Shown here piece after piece: positions 1-9,630 of a stretch of 64,000 nucleotides of DNA. The stretch is from NCBI GenBank assembly GCA_947452065.1, contig CANGBB010000005.1:107334-171333 (forward strand), read 5' to 3'. Source of the DNA: Gammaproteobacteria bacterium. GTDB lineage: Bacteria > Pseudomonadota > Gammaproteobacteria > Steroidobacterales > Steroidobacteraceae. The stretch's first letter is position 1. Every line of letters starts with the position of its first letter. Made by a program: the position numbers and the translations under genes. The notes beneath the pieces are model-generated. The model ran no database searches. It was given only the letters and a program-made list of their open reading frames with translations, and was not told where the DNA came from.

Positions 1-281
1 GTGAGCTTGCGGAAAACCGACGCCTCCTGCGGCAGATAACCCACGCCCAGTCGCGCCCGCTGGTCGAGCGTGCAGCGGGTGATGTCCTCATTGTCGAGCA
101 TCACCTGCCCGCCGTCGGCCTGGACCAGCCCGACGATCATGTAAAACGAGGTGGTCTTGCCCGCGCCGTTGGGACCCAGCAAGCCGACCACTTCGCCCGT
201 GGCGATCTCCAGCGACAAGTCCTGTACCACCTGTCGCGAGCGGTAGCGCTTGCTCAGATTGCGTGCCGTCAGCAGGCTCAT
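1..281 (-). CDS. lptB: LPS export ABC transporter ATPase LptB (partial, 3' end beyond window)
   Basis: ATPase of the LptBFGC complex that extracts lipopolysaccharide from the inner membrane. Only the first 93 codons are present; the gene runs off the left edge. The visible N-terminus has an ABC-type strand ([13 protein letters not shown]), the Walker A motif GPNGAGKT and then [17 protein letters not shown], which is the LptB-type sequence after the P-loop. The ATG overlaps the lptA stop codon (ATGA), so the two are translationally coupled. Its place behind lptC and lptA separates it from the many other ABC ATPases. Confidence 0.95.
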   Translation of the reverse strand, partial: MSLLTARNLSKRYRSRQVVQDLSLEIATGEVVGLLGPNGAGKTTSFYMIVGLVQADGGQVMLDNEDITRCTLDQRARLGVGYLPQEASVFRKL

Positions 282-943
282 GGGTTTTTGTCCTGTTCGC
301 CGCTGCTGCGCGGCTTGAGACGGATGGTGCCGTGCACGCGCTCGTTATCGCCTTTATCGAAGCTCGAGGTGCGCAGCGGAATATTGTAAGTGGCGCGGCT
401 GCTATTGATTTCGCCTGTGGACTCGCTGCTGAACCAGACACTGCCGTTGAATACCAGATTGCCGCTGTCGGCGTTGTAGCTGATGTCGTTGGCATGGCCG
501 CGCGCACTGGGTGCGCCGCTTCGGCTGGTGCGTTGTTCAAATGCGGCCGGCGTACCACTGACATTGGCCGTGCTGATGCGTCCGCGCACGATCAGTACCC
601 GTGCCTGATCGGCATGCAGTTCGCCTTCCTGAATGGTCACAGTGACATGGCCGCTGAATGCCCAGACGCTGTTGGCAACGTCTAGGCCATTGGACTCGGC
701 ACGGTCGGCGCGGATGGTCTTCAGGATCGTGCCGCGCGCATCTTCTTCCATGATCACGGCCTGTTCGAGCAGCACCTTGCCGGGCTGCTCCGTCAGCTGA
801 CCGAATTCGATGCGGATGCCGGCGCCACCCATTGTCTCGGCTGACTGTGCAACCGCAGCAGTCATGAGCCATGCAGCACCGGCCAACAGTGCCGTGCAAC
901 GCCGGAGCGGATACCGACTGCTGTTAGTAGCGCAATTGCCCAT
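278..943 (-). CDS. lptA: LPS transport periplasmic protein LptA
   Basis: Periplasmic bridge protein that carries lipopolysaccharide from LptC to LptD. I chose the ATG at 943, giving 221 residues and a signal peptide ([23 protein letters not shown], cleavage near residue 35); the open frame continues upstream, but only over lptC. The mature part has the OstA-type beta-jellyroll pattern ([30 protein letters not shown]). The C-terminus is charged ([10 protein letters not shown]). It overlaps lptC by 20 bp upstream and lptB by 4 bp downstream, so it is read in the same transcript. Confidence 0.93.
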   Translation of the reverse strand: MGNCATNSSRYPLRRCTALLAGAAWLMTAAVAQSAETMGGAGIRIEFGQLTEQPGKVLLEQAVIMEEDARGTILKTIRADRAESNGLDVANSVWAFSGHVTVTIQEGELHADQARVLIVRGRISTANVSGTPAAFEQRTSRSGAPSARGHANDISYNADSGNLVFNGSVWFSSESTGEINSSRATYNIPLRTSSFDKGDNERVHGTIRLKPRSSGEQDKNP

Positions 944-1484
944 GACCGGTCCCATTGAGTACGAAGAGCCCGCTGACCATGTCGGCATGCAAGCCACCGG
1001 CGTGCAGTTGGGCACGTCCCCATTCGATGTCCACCGGCGCGGCGGTGTCAGCGACTCGGCTCTGCAGATCCACCTGCAGTGTTGCAGTACGCAGCACCAG
1101 CGGCTGCGAGCGCGGCATCGTGCGACGCGCCTGCACTTCGCCGTCAAAGGCCACGGAGTGCCGGTCGGCACTCAAGGTGCCTCGCGTCGCACGCAGTGTC
1201 CACTGGCCACGCGCGCGATCATCGTAGCTGAGTTGGGGCGAGTCGAGTTCAACGGCTGCATCAGGGCGTTGCTGCGCGATCCGTTGGGCGCGCAATCGGT
1301 AGAGCGGGGCTCCGTCAGCGCCAGTCTCGATCAGTTCTGCATCCAGGGCCGCGAAGCCAAGTTTGTCAGCGGTCTGTGCGCTCGCTTCGCTGGCCGCAGC
1401 ATCGGGGTGGAGCTGGCGCGGGGCCAGCCACGTCCAGAGTCCCGCGATTATTAGTACCGGCAGCAGCCACCAGAGTTGCCGCAT
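924..1484 (-). CDS. lptC: LPS export protein LptC
   Basis: Bitopic inner-membrane protein that receives lipopolysaccharide from LptBFG and hands it to LptA. The 186 residues match the family's usual length of about 190. Residues 4-20 (LWWLLPVLIIAGLWTWL) form the single membrane anchor and the remainder is a periplasmic jellyroll-type domain with the DSPQLSYDD pattern typical of LptC. The ATG overlaps the kdsC stop by one base (TGATG). LptC sequences are poorly conserved, so the call rests on the fold pattern together with its place between kdsC and lptA. Confidence 0.9.
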   Translation of the reverse strand: MRQLWWLLPVLIIAGLWTWLAPRQLHPDAAASEASAQTADKLGFAALDAELIETGADGAPLYRLRAQRIAQQRPDAAVELDSPQLSYDDRARGQWTLRATRGTLSADRHSVAFDGEVQARRTMPRSQPLVLRTATLQVDLQSRVADTAAPVDIEWGRAQLHAGGLHADMVSGLFVLNGTGHGQLRY

Positions 1485-1987
1485 CAGGGCTTCCGCACGC
1501 GCCGCGCGTTCAGCAGCCAGTCGCAGACTTCGCGCACTGCGCCCTGACCGCCACCCAGCGTCGTAGTCCGATGCGCCGCACGGCGCACATCGGGGTGCGC
1601 ATCGGCAACAGCGACTGCGAAGCCGGCCTGACGCAGCAGCGGCAGATCAGGCGAGTCATCGCCGATGCACGCGCACTCACGCGGCGTGACACCAAGACGC
1701 GTGCATAGCGCACTGAAGGCTTTCTCCTTGTCCTCGACGCCGAGGAATACCTCGCCAATGCCCAGTTCACGGCAGCGCTGGATGGTTGGCGGCGAGCGCC
1801 GTCCGGATACCACGGCAACGGTGACGCCCAGTTGTTGCACCTGCTTGATGCCCAACCCGTCGCGCACATGGAATACCTTGAGTTCTTCGCCATCGGCGCC
1901 GAAGTAGAGTCGGCCGTCAGTCAGCACGCCGTCGACGTCCAGCACCAGCAGGCGGATGCTGCCCAGCGCGACCGGCTTGCGCGTCAT
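1484..1987 (-). CDS. kdsC: 3-deoxy-D-manno-octulosonate 8-phosphate phosphatase KdsC
   Basis: Hydrolyses Kdo 8-phosphate to Kdo, the third step of the pathway supplying the inner core sugar of LPS. It is a compact HAD-superfamily enzyme without a cap domain, 167 residues long. The catalytic motif DVDGVLTDG holds the nucleophile Asp17 and acid/base Asp19; VVSGRRS is motif II and GDDSPDLPLL is the Mg-binding motif. The C-terminal GGQGAVREVCDWLL segment matches the tail that closes the neighbouring subunit's active site in this family. Its ATG overlaps the kdsD stop by 4 bp. Confidence 0.96.
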   Translation of the reverse strand: MTRKPVALGSIRLLVLDVDGVLTDGRLYFGADGEELKVFHVRDGLGIKQVQQLGVTVAVVSGRRSPPTIQRCRELGIGEVFLGVEDKEKAFSALCTRLGVTPRECACIGDDSPDLPLLRQAGFAVAVADAHPDVRRAAHRTTTLGGGQGAVREVCDWLLNARRVRKP

Positions 1988-2979
1988 ACGACCCCTGCGC
2001 GCATCAAATCGTGGACATTCAGCGCGCCGACCAGTTTTTGCTGCTCATCCACGACCAGCAGGCCGGTGATCTGATGCTTCTCCATCAATCGCGCAGCGCT
2101 GGCCGCCAGCTCCTGCGGTCCGATGCGGTGTCCGCCGCTGGTCATCACCTCGCGCATCGAGGCCGCATGCAGATCGATGCGTGCATCCAGTGCCCGACGC
2201 AGATCGCCGTCGGTGAAAATACCGAGTACCCGGCCATCGGCATCGGTCACGGCGGTCATGCCCAGACCCTTGCGTGACATCTCCAGCAGTCCCTTGGCCA
2301 GCGGTGTGTCCGGAGTCACTCGCGGCAGCGCCTCGCCGCTGCGCATGACATCGGCCACATGCAACAGCAGAGCGCGTCCCAGCGCGCCGCCAGGATGTGA
2401 GCGGGCGAAGTCGTCGGCGGTGAAGCCGCGTGCCTCAAGCAGTGCCACCGCGAGCGCATCACCCAGAGCGAGTGCCGCAGTGGTGCTCGCCGTCGGAGCA
2501 AGGTTGTGCGGACAGGCTTCCTGATCCACCGCCCCATCCAGCGCAGCATCGGCCGCATTCGCCAGTGTCGAATCGCGCCGTCCGCTCAGTGCAATCAGCG
2601 GTACGCCGAGTCGCTTGATCTGCGGCAGCAGTGGCAGCAGCTCCGCGGTTTCGCCCGAGTTGGACAAGGCCAGTACCACGTCGGCGCGGGTGATCATGCC
2701 GATGTCGCCGTGACTGGCTTCCGCCGGGTGCAGGAAGAAAGCCGGGGTGCCGGTGCTGGCCAGCGTAGCGGCGATCTTGCGCGCGATATGACCGGATTTG
2801 CCCATTCCGGTCACGACCACGCGGCCTTGGCAGGCGAGGATGAGCTGACAGGCCCGCACGAACGCGCCATCCAGTGCGGATTGGACGCGGTGCAGGGCTA
2901 CGGTCTCGATCTCCAGCGTACGGCGCGCGGTGGCCAGCAGCTGGTCGTCGGAGGCACGGGGGGGCGAGTGGGCAGGCAT
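1984..2979 (-). CDS. kdsD: D-arabinose 5-phosphate isomerase KdsD
   Basis: Converts ribulose 5-phosphate to arabinose 5-phosphate, the first committed step towards Kdo. The 331-residue protein has an N-terminal SIS sugar-isomerase domain (VVVTGMGKSGHIARKIA; LHPAEASHGDIGMI; ALSNSGETAELL) and two C-terminal CBS modules (about 205-330, with GIFTDGDLRRAL in the first). The start is the ATG at 2979; the reading frame is open further upstream, but that extension would run antisense through ibaG and into murA. It lies 30 bp from the divergent ibaG and is the first gene of the kdsD-kdsC-lptC-lptA-lptB unit. Confidence 0.95.
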   Translation of the reverse strand: MPAHSPPRASDDQLLATARRTLEIETVALHRVQSALDGAFVRACQLILACQGRVVVTGMGKSGHIARKIAATLASTGTPAFFLHPAEASHGDIGMITRADVVLALSNSGETAELLPLLPQIKRLGVPLIALSGRRDSTLANAADAALDGAVDQEACPHNLAPTASTTAALALGDALAVALLEARGFTADDFARSHPGGALGRALLLHVADVMRSGEALPRVTPDTPLAKGLLEMSRKGLGMTAVTDADGRVLGIFTDGDLRRALDARIDLHAASMREVMTSGGHRIGPQELAASAARLMEKHQITGLLVVDEQQKLVGALNVHDLMRAGVV

Positions 2980-3009
2980 TTGGGCATGATACCGCCTAGA
3001 ATCCCGGGG

Positions 3010-4522
<1,513 letters not shown>

Positions 4523-4544
4523 CGGCGGCGGTGCAGTCGCCGGG

Positions 4545-5807
4545 TCAGTTGCCTGTCGGACGCTCGATGACCTGACACTTGAGTTCGAGTTTCTTCTGCC
4601 CACGCTGCAGTTGCAGCGGCATGCTGGAGCCGGGCTTGTACTCGGACATGCGGGCCTGGGCATCCTGTGCATTGCGCACATCCTGCCCGCCCACTTTCAG
4701 GAAAACATCACCGGGCTGAATGCCGCAGCTCACGGCCGGACTGTTGCGATACAGCCCCGTGACCACGACACCACCGCGCGGCAGGCCCAGTTGCTGGGCC
4801 TGCGTGTCATCAATGTCCTCGGGCACCACACCGACCCAGCCGCGAATCACGCGCCCGTGATCCAGAATCTCGGCCATGACCCCGCGCACCAGATTCACCG
4901 GGATGGCGAAGCCGATGCCCTCGACGCCCGTGGTGTCTAGGTTCTTGGCGATCACGGCCGTGTTGATGCCGATCAGCTCGCCCTCTAGGTTGACCAGCGC
5001 ACCGCCTGAGTTGCCCTCATTGATGGCGGCATCGGTCTGGATGAAGTTTTCGAAGGTGGCCACGCCCAGCTGACTGCGGCCCGTGGCGCTGATGATGCCG
5101 TGGGTGACCGTTTGCTGCAGTCCCAGCGGATTACCCATGGCCAGCACTTCATCGCCGACCTGACTGTGATCCGAGCGTCCCAGCGGCATCACCGGCAGGT
5201 TGGGCAGTTTGATCGAAAGGACCGCCAAATCCGTGTCCGGATCGCGACCGACGATGGTGGCGCTGGTCACACGTCCATCGGCGAGCTGTACATTGATCTG
5301 TGTGGCGTCCTTGATCACGTGGTGATTGGTGATCACATGGCCAGCGGCGTCGACGATCACGCCGGAGCCGAGCGCACTCTGCACGCGCTGCTGTGTGCGC
5401 GGCCAGCTATCCCCGAAGAATTGCTCAAGCGGCGAGGGCAGCACGCGCTCGCTGATGACGCGGCGAGTGTAAATGTTGACCACCGCCGGCGCGGCGCGCC
5501 GCACGGCGCTGACAAACCCCCGGACTGGACGCTCGATGACAGGTTGCGCCGCCGGTGCGCTGGAGCTGGAGGAGACTGCGGCGCCCGACATAGCCACTGG
5601 TGCCAGCGTTGCCGCGGGGCTGCCCGGTGCCGCCTTGGCTGTGATCGGGGCGCTGCTCCTTAGAACGGGCAGCAAATCCGGTCGAATCAACACGGCCACG
5701 AAGGCGAGCGCGAGCCCGCCGGCGATGACCCCGGCCAGGAATACGAGACTGCGACCCAGTTGCGGCAATTGGCCTCTCCATGCCCGGCCGACTCTGGCCA
5801 AGCCCAC
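4545..5807 (-). CDS. degS: Membrane-anchored HtrA-type serine protease (DegS/AlgW)
   Basis: Periplasmic trypsin-like protease anchored in the inner membrane. In DegS and Pseudomonas AlgW, misfolded outer membrane proteins bind the PDZ domain and trigger cleavage of the anti-sigma factor RseA/MucA. It has a transmembrane helix at about 21-41, an Ala/Ser-rich linker (45-90), the protease domain with triad His163 (TNHHVIKD), Asp193 (DTDLAVL) and Ser267 (NEGNSGGAL), and one C-terminal PDZ (about 310-410). One PDZ plus an anchor rather than a cleaved signal favours DegS/AlgW over DegP. The start is GTG at 5807, and the predicted promoter leaves almost no leader. No rseA or rpoE is in the window. 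Confidence 0.9.
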   Translation of the reverse strand: MGLARVGRAWRGQLPQLGRSLVFLAGVIAGGLALAFVAVLIRPDLLPVLRSSAPITAKAAPGSPAATLAPVAMSGAAVSSSSSAPAAQPVIERPVRGFVSAVRRAAPAVVNIYTRRVISERVLPSPLEQFFGDSWPRTQQRVQSALGSGVIVDAAGHVITNHHVIKDATQINVQLADGRVTSATIVGRDPDTDLAVLSIKLPNLPVMPLGRSDHSQVGDEVLAMGNPLGLQQTVTHGIISATGRSQLGVATFENFIQTDAAINEGNSGGALVNLEGELIGINTAVIAKNLDTTGVEGIGFAIPVNLVRGVMAEILDHGRVIRGWVGVVPEDIDDTQAQQLGLPRGGVVVTGLYRNSPAVSCGIQPGDVFLKVGGQDVRNAQDAQARMSEYKPGSSMPLQLQRGQKKLELKCQVIERPTGN

Positions 5808-5817
5808 GAATGGGTTG

Positions 5818-5845
5818 TGTATAATGCGCCCCTTCCAAAAAGCAA
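5818..5845 (-). promoter_or_regulatory. Predicted sigma-70 promoter of the degS-like gene
   Basis: On the minus strand TTGCTT (5845-5840) is followed after 16 bases by TATACA (5823-5818). Transcription would start near 5811, only about four bases before the GTG at 5807, implying a leaderless or near-leaderless message. Its -10 overlaps the plus-strand TATAAT of petA. Confidence 0.5.
5820..5825 (+). promoter_or_regulatory. Predicted -10 element of the petABC promoter
   Basis: A consensus TATAAT lies 80 bases upstream of the petA ATG. No convincing -35 element lies 16-18 bases before it, so it may need an activator. A start near 5832 would give a leader of about 73 bases that contains a stem-loop. 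Confidence 0.5.
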
Positions 5846-5851
5846 GCGCAG

Positions 5852-5887
5852 CCCCCGTGTGGCGGATGTTTCTTCATTCGCAGGGGG
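5852..5887 (+). promoter_or_regulatory. Stem-loop in the petA leader next to the ribosome binding site
   Basis: An outer CCCCC (5852-5856) pairs with GGGGG (5883-5887), and an inner GCGGATG (5862-5868) pairs with CATTCGC (5875-5881) with one G-U pair around a TTTCTT loop. The 3' arm ends five bases before the Shine-Dalgarno GGAG (5892-5895), so folding could affect translation. It is too far from a T-run to look like a terminator. Confidence 0.45.
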
Positions 5888-5904
5888 TGGTGGAGTGGTG
5901 ACAG

Positions 5905-6528
5905 ATGACAAATGCCGGTGCAACGACCGAAGACGCGGATAACGACCTGAGCCGTCGCAAGTTCCTGACCGTGGCGCTGGGCGCCGTGGCGGGCACCGGG
6001 GCGGCCTTCACCGCCGTGCCTTTTCTCTCGACTTGGGCGCCTTCGGAGCGGGTACGTGCGGCCGGTGCTCCGGCCAAGTTCGACCTGAGCAAGCTGCAAC
6101 CCGGTCAGATGGCCACCATCGTCTGGCGCAAGCAGCCCGTTTACATCGTGAACCGTCCCAAGGACGTCACCGCTAAGCTCGCCGAGCACGATTCCCGGCT
6201 CAAGGATCCGCAATCGGCCGAGTCGCAGCAGCCGGATTACGCCAAGAATGGCTCGCGCTCTGTGCGTGACGATCTGCTTGTTCTGATTGGCACCTGCACT
6301 CACCTGGGCTGCCTGCCGAAGCAGCGCTTCGAGCCAGGTGATGCCACGCTGGGCGCCGACTGGCCGGGTGGCTTCTACTGCCCGTGCCATGGCTCCCGCT
6401 TCGATCTCGCCGGCCGCGTGTTCAACGGCTCGCCGGCCTCGCTGAACCTGCGCATTCCTCCTTACCACGTGGACGGCAATCTGCTGACCGTGGGCGAGGA
6501 CGGTGCTGCAACGACTGGAGCTGCGTAA
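5905..6528 (+). CDS. petA: Ubiquinol-cytochrome c reductase Rieske iron-sulfur subunit
   Basis: Rieske subunit of the cytochrome bc1 complex; moves an electron from ubiquinol to cytochrome c1. It has 207 residues. The N-terminus has a Tat-type signal anchor (SRRKFL, residues 16-21, then a hydrophobic helix to about 41) that stays uncleaved in this family. The 2Fe-2S cluster is held by CTHLGC (Cys131, His133) and CPCHGSRFD (Cys159, His162); Cys136 and Cys161 form the usual disulfide. The ATG at 5905 has GGAG nine bases upstream. Its TAA overlaps the petB ATG (TAATG). Confidence 0.97.
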   Translation: MTNAGATTEDADNDLSRRKFLTVALGAVAGTGAAFTAVPFLSTWAPSERVRAAGAPAKFDLSKLQPGQMATIVWRKQPVYIVNRPKDVTAKLAEHDSRLKDPQSAESQQPDYAKNGSRSVRDDLLVLIGTCTHLGCLPKQRFEPGDATLGADWPGGFYCPCHGSRFDLAGRVFNGSPASLNLRIPPYHVDGNLLTVGEDGAATTGAA

Positions 6529-7769
6529 TGGCCACGACGGGACAGGAAAGCAAGCCCGGCCTCATGGGCTGGATCAACAAGCGTCTGCCGGTCGATCAGT
6601 TCGTCCGTTCACAGCTGCTCGATTACTACGCCCCGAAGAATTTCAACATTTGGTATTTCTTCGGCGCTCTCTCGCTGCTGGTGCTGGTCATCCAGCTGCT
6701 ATCCGGCATCTTCCTGACCATGTTCTACAAGGTTGGCGAAGCCACGGCCTTCGACTCCGTCGAATACATCATGCGCGAAGTCGACTACGGCTGGCTGGTG
6801 CGCTACATCCACTCCACCGGCGCGTCGGCCTTCTTCGTGGTCGTCTACCTGCACATGTACCGCGGCCTGATGTACGGCTCTTACAAGGCGCCGCGCGAAC
6901 TGCTGTGGCTGTTCGGCATGCTCGTGTATCTGGCGCTGATGGCTGAAGCCTTCATGGGCTACGTGCTGCCATGGGGCAACATGTCCTACTGGGGCGCGCA
7001 GGTGATCATCAACCTCTTCAGCACCATCCCGGTGGTGGGTGGCGGACTGGTGGAATGGATCCGTGGCGACTACGCCATTGCCGACTCAACGCTGAACCGC
7101 TTCTTTGCGCTGCACGTTGCCGCGGTGCCGCTGGCCATCATCCTGCTGGTCGCGCTGCACTTGGTGGCGCTGCGTCAAGTCGGGTCCAACAATCCGGACG
7201 GTATCGAAATCAAGGCCAACAAGGGCCCGGACGGCAAGCCGATCGATGGCATTCCGTTCCACCCGTACTACACGGTCAAGGATCTGGTGGGCGTGGGTAC
7301 CTTCCTGCTGGCCTTCTGCACGGTGGTGTTCTTCGTCCCAACGTTCAACGGGCTGTTCCTCGAGGCGGCCAACTTCGAACCGGCCAACCCGGTCTCTACG
7401 CCTGAAGACATCACGCCGTCGTGGTACTTCACGCCGTACTACGCGATCCTGCGCTCGATCCCCAATCAGCGCCTCGGCGCACTGGCAATGTTGCTCGCAA
7501 TTCTGGCGTTCTTCTTCCTGCCGTGGCTGGATCGCTCGCCGGTCAAGTCGATCCGCTACCGCAGCGGGTTGTACAAGTTCTTCTTCTCGATCTTCACCGT
7601 TTCTTTCTGCGGCCTGATGTACCTCGGTCTGCAGAAGGCCGAAGAGCCCTATGTGACGCTGGCGCGCATCTGCATGGCCGGGTACTTCCTGTTCTTCGTG
7701 ACGCTGCCGTTCTACAGCGGCAAAGAAAAGACCACGCGCGTGCCGCAGAGAGTGACGTTCCATGAATAA
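6528..7769 (+). CDS. petB: Cytochrome b subunit of the bc1 complex
   Basis: Integral membrane subunit holding both b hemes and the two quinone sites. The 413-residue length matches bacterial cytochrome b. Helix B carries the first heme ligand pair (YIHSTGASAFF and VVYLHMYRG); helix D carries the second (FFALHVAAV and LVALHLVALRQ). The PSWYFTPYYAILRSIP segment holds the conserved Qo-site motif, where most family members have PEWYF: here Glu is replaced by Ser (TPSWYF). The start is ATG 6528 overlapping the petA stop, not the longer open frame upstream. It overlaps petC by 8 bp. Confidence 0.96.
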   Translation: MATTGQESKPGLMGWINKRLPVDQFVRSQLLDYYAPKNFNIWYFFGALSLLVLVIQLLSGIFLTMFYKVGEATAFDSVEYIMREVDYGWLVRYIHSTGASAFFVVVYLHMYRGLMYGSYKAPRELLWLFGMLVYLALMAEAFMGYVLPWGNMSYWGAQVIINLFSTIPVVGGGLVEWIRGDYAIADSTLNRFFALHVAAVPLAIILLVALHLVALRQVGSNNPDGIEIKANKGPDGKPIDGIPFHPYYTVKDLVGVGTFLLAFCTVVFFVPTFNGLFLEAANFEPANPVSTPEDITPSWYFTPYYAILRSIPNQRLGALAMLLAILAFFFLPWLDRSPVKSIRYRSGLYKFFFSIFTVSFCGLMYLGLQKAEEPYVTLARICMAGYFLFFVTLPFYSGKEKTTRVPQRVTFHE

Positions 7770-8565
7770 GGTTGCTGCGTTCCTGTCCGTTTCTTGGCTG
7801 GCACTGGCCGGCGCCGCCAGTGTTGCGGCTGCGGCCGAGGGTGCTGAAGCGCCCGCTAAGGAGACCGAGACTGAGTCGCTGGACTGGAAGAGCTGGCGGG
7901 CCAACAACAAGGTCGACAGCATCAACTCGTTGCAGCGTGGTGCGCGCAACTTCATGAACTACTGCGTCAGCTGTCATTCGCTCAAGTACCTGCGGTACTC
8001 GCGCATGGCCCATGACCTGCAGATTCCCGAAGACATGTTGCAGAAGAATCTGATGCCCATCGAAGCATCGGTGAACGACTACATCACCACTTCACTCCGT
8101 GGCTCCGATGGTGAGACTTGGTTCGGCAAGGAACCGCCGGATCTGTCGCTGATGGCGCGCGCCCGTGGCGTGGACTACATCTACCGCTTCCTCAAGACCT
8201 TCTACACCGACCCGTCGCGGCCGACGCAGACCAACAATCTGCAGCTGGAAAATGTGGCCATGCCGGCAGTGCTGTCCGATCTCGGCGGCGTGCAGGCGGC
8301 GGTGTACCGCAATGTCGAGCGCGTGGTCGACGGCAAGACCGTCACCGAGAAGGAGTTCTCGCACTTCGAGCTGACGACCCCTGGCCGGCTGACGCCGCAG
8401 GAGTTCGATGAGTTCGTGCGTGACACCGTCAATTTCCTCGACTATGCGGGTGATCCATCGCAGGTTGAGCGCCGCAGCACCGGTGTTTGGGTGGTGCTGT
8501 TCCTGCTGGTGCTCACCTGGCTGGCCTGGCTCCTGAAGAAGGAGTACTGGAAGGATATTCACTGA
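7762..8565 (+). CDS. petC: Cytochrome c1 subunit of the bc1 complex
   Basis: Membrane-anchored c-type cytochrome that passes electrons from the Rieske protein to soluble cytochrome c. It has a signal peptide (1-25), a single heme site YCVSCHS (Cys68, Cys71, His72), NVAMP as the likely Met axial ligand region and a C-terminal anchor helix (VWVVLFLLVLTWLAWLL) before the basic tail. At 267 residues it has the proteobacterial size. It completes the petABC operon and ends 6 bp before sspA. Confidence 0.96.
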   Translation: MNKVAAFLSVSWLALAGAASVAAAAEGAEAPAKETETESLDWKSWRANNKVDSINSLQRGARNFMNYCVSCHSLKYLRYSRMAHDLQIPEDMLQKNLMPIEASVNDYITTSLRGSDGETWFGKEPPDLSLMARARGVDYIYRFLKTFYTDPSRPTQTNNLQLENVAMPAVLSDLGGVQAAVYRNVERVVDGKTVTEKEFSHFELTTPGRLTPQEFDEFVRDTVNFLDYAGDPSQVERRSTGVWVVLFLLVLTWLAWLLKKEYWKDIH

Positions 8566-8571
8566 CGCGCC

Positions 8572-9177
8572 ATGATGACCCTGTTCTCAGCTCCCACCGG
8601 TTTGCAGAGCCACCGTACGCGGATCGTCGCGGCCGAGAAGGGTGTAGAGATCAACGTTATCAATGTTGAGCCGGGCGCGTCTCCGCCAGCACTGCGCGAG
8701 GCCAATCCTGAGAACACGCTGCCCACGCTGGTGGACCGCGATCTGGTGCTGACGGACGCGCGCATCATCATCGATTACCTCGATGAGCGCTTCCCGCATC
8801 CGCCTCTGATGCCTGTCGATCCAACCACTCGCGCTCAGTTTCGCGTCGCCATGCATCGCATGGAGCGGGAGTGGTACGAGCTGGGTGATGCCATCGAAGC
8901 GACAGCTGACGCCAAGAAGCGCTCTGCGCTCGCGGCCCAGTTGCTTGAGCGCATCACCGATTCGACCGATCTGTTCAAGATCAAGCCGTTCTTCCTGAGT
9001 GACGAATTCTCGCTGGTCGATGCCACCATCATGCCGGTGTTGTGGCGACTGAAGCGTTACGGCATTCAGCTGCCGTCAACGGCACAGCCCATCTCGCGCT
9101 ATGCGGCCAACATGCAGTTGCGCCCCTCGTTCCGCGCCAGTCTATCGGCGGCCGAAGTGGCCATGGCTAAGGGTTGA
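8572..9177 (+). CDS. sspA: Stringent starvation protein A
   Basis: RNA-polymerase-associated protein with a glutathione S-transferase fold but no expected transferase activity; in E. coli it modulates transcription in stationary phase and acid stress. The 201 residues comprise a thioredoxin-like N-terminal half (ENTLPTLVDRDLVLTDARII, then IDYLDERFPHPPLMP) and an all-helical C-terminal half (FFLSDEFSLVDATIMPVLWRL). Neighbours petABC upstream and sspB downstream match the order in Pseudomonas and relatives. The TGA overlaps the TTG start of sspB. Confidence 0.95.
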   Translation: MMTLFSAPTGLQSHRTRIVAAEKGVEINVINVEPGASPPALREANPENTLPTLVDRDLVLTDARIIIDYLDERFPHPPLMPVDPTTRAQFRVAMHRMEREWYELGDAIEATADAKKRSALAAQLLERITDSTDLFKIKPFFLSDEFSLVDATIMPVLWRLKRYGIQLPSTAQPISRYAANMQLRPSFRASLSAAEVAMAKG

Positions 9178-9626
9178 GCGACTCCGCCTCCACGTCGGCT
9201 GGTCAGGTGTCCAGGAGGCCTTACCTGCTGCGTGCGATGCATGAGTGGATGCTCGACTGCGGCTATACCCCGCACCTGATCGTCGACACGGAGTGCAAAG
9301 GCGTGCAGGTGCCCGTGGCCTACGTCAAAGATAATCGCATCGTGCTCAATGTCTCCATGACTGCAACGCAGCAACTGGCGCTGACCAATCAGGAGATCTC
9401 ATTCGACGCACGCTTCGGCGGCGTGGTGCACCATGTGGCCGTGCCGGTGAACGCCGTGTTGGGCATCTATGCGCGGGAGACGGGTGAGGGCATGGTCTTC
9501 GACGAAGTCGAGCCCGAGGGTTCACCCCCCACGACCGAGCCGCCGGCCACCGATCCTGCCGCACCGGCCGAAAAGCCCGATGCCAGTCCCAAGACACGCC
9601 GACCGCGACTGACGGTGGTAAAGTAA
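9174..9626 (+). CDS. sspB: ClpXP protease specificity-enhancing factor SspB
   Basis: Adaptor that binds ssrA-tagged peptides and delivers them to ClpXP. The 150 residues show the folded substrate-binding domain (RPYLLRAMHEWMLDCGYTPH; FDARFGGVVHHVAVP; VLGIYARETGEGM), a Pro/Ala-rich flexible linker from about 112, and a short basic-hydrophobic end (RRPRLTVVK) that corresponds to the ClpX-binding tail (E. coli ends LRVVK). Translation starts at a TTG overlapping the sspA TGA; no ATG lies in frame before residue 22, which falls inside the conserved domain. Confidence 0.95.
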   Translation: MSDSASTSAGQVSRRPYLLRAMHEWMLDCGYTPHLIVDTECKGVQVPVAYVKDNRIVLNVSMTATQQLALTNQEISFDARFGGVVHHVAVPVNAVLGIYARETGEGMVFDEVEPEGSPPTTEPPATDPAAPAEKPDASPKTRRPRLTVVK

Positions 9627-9630
9627 AAAC

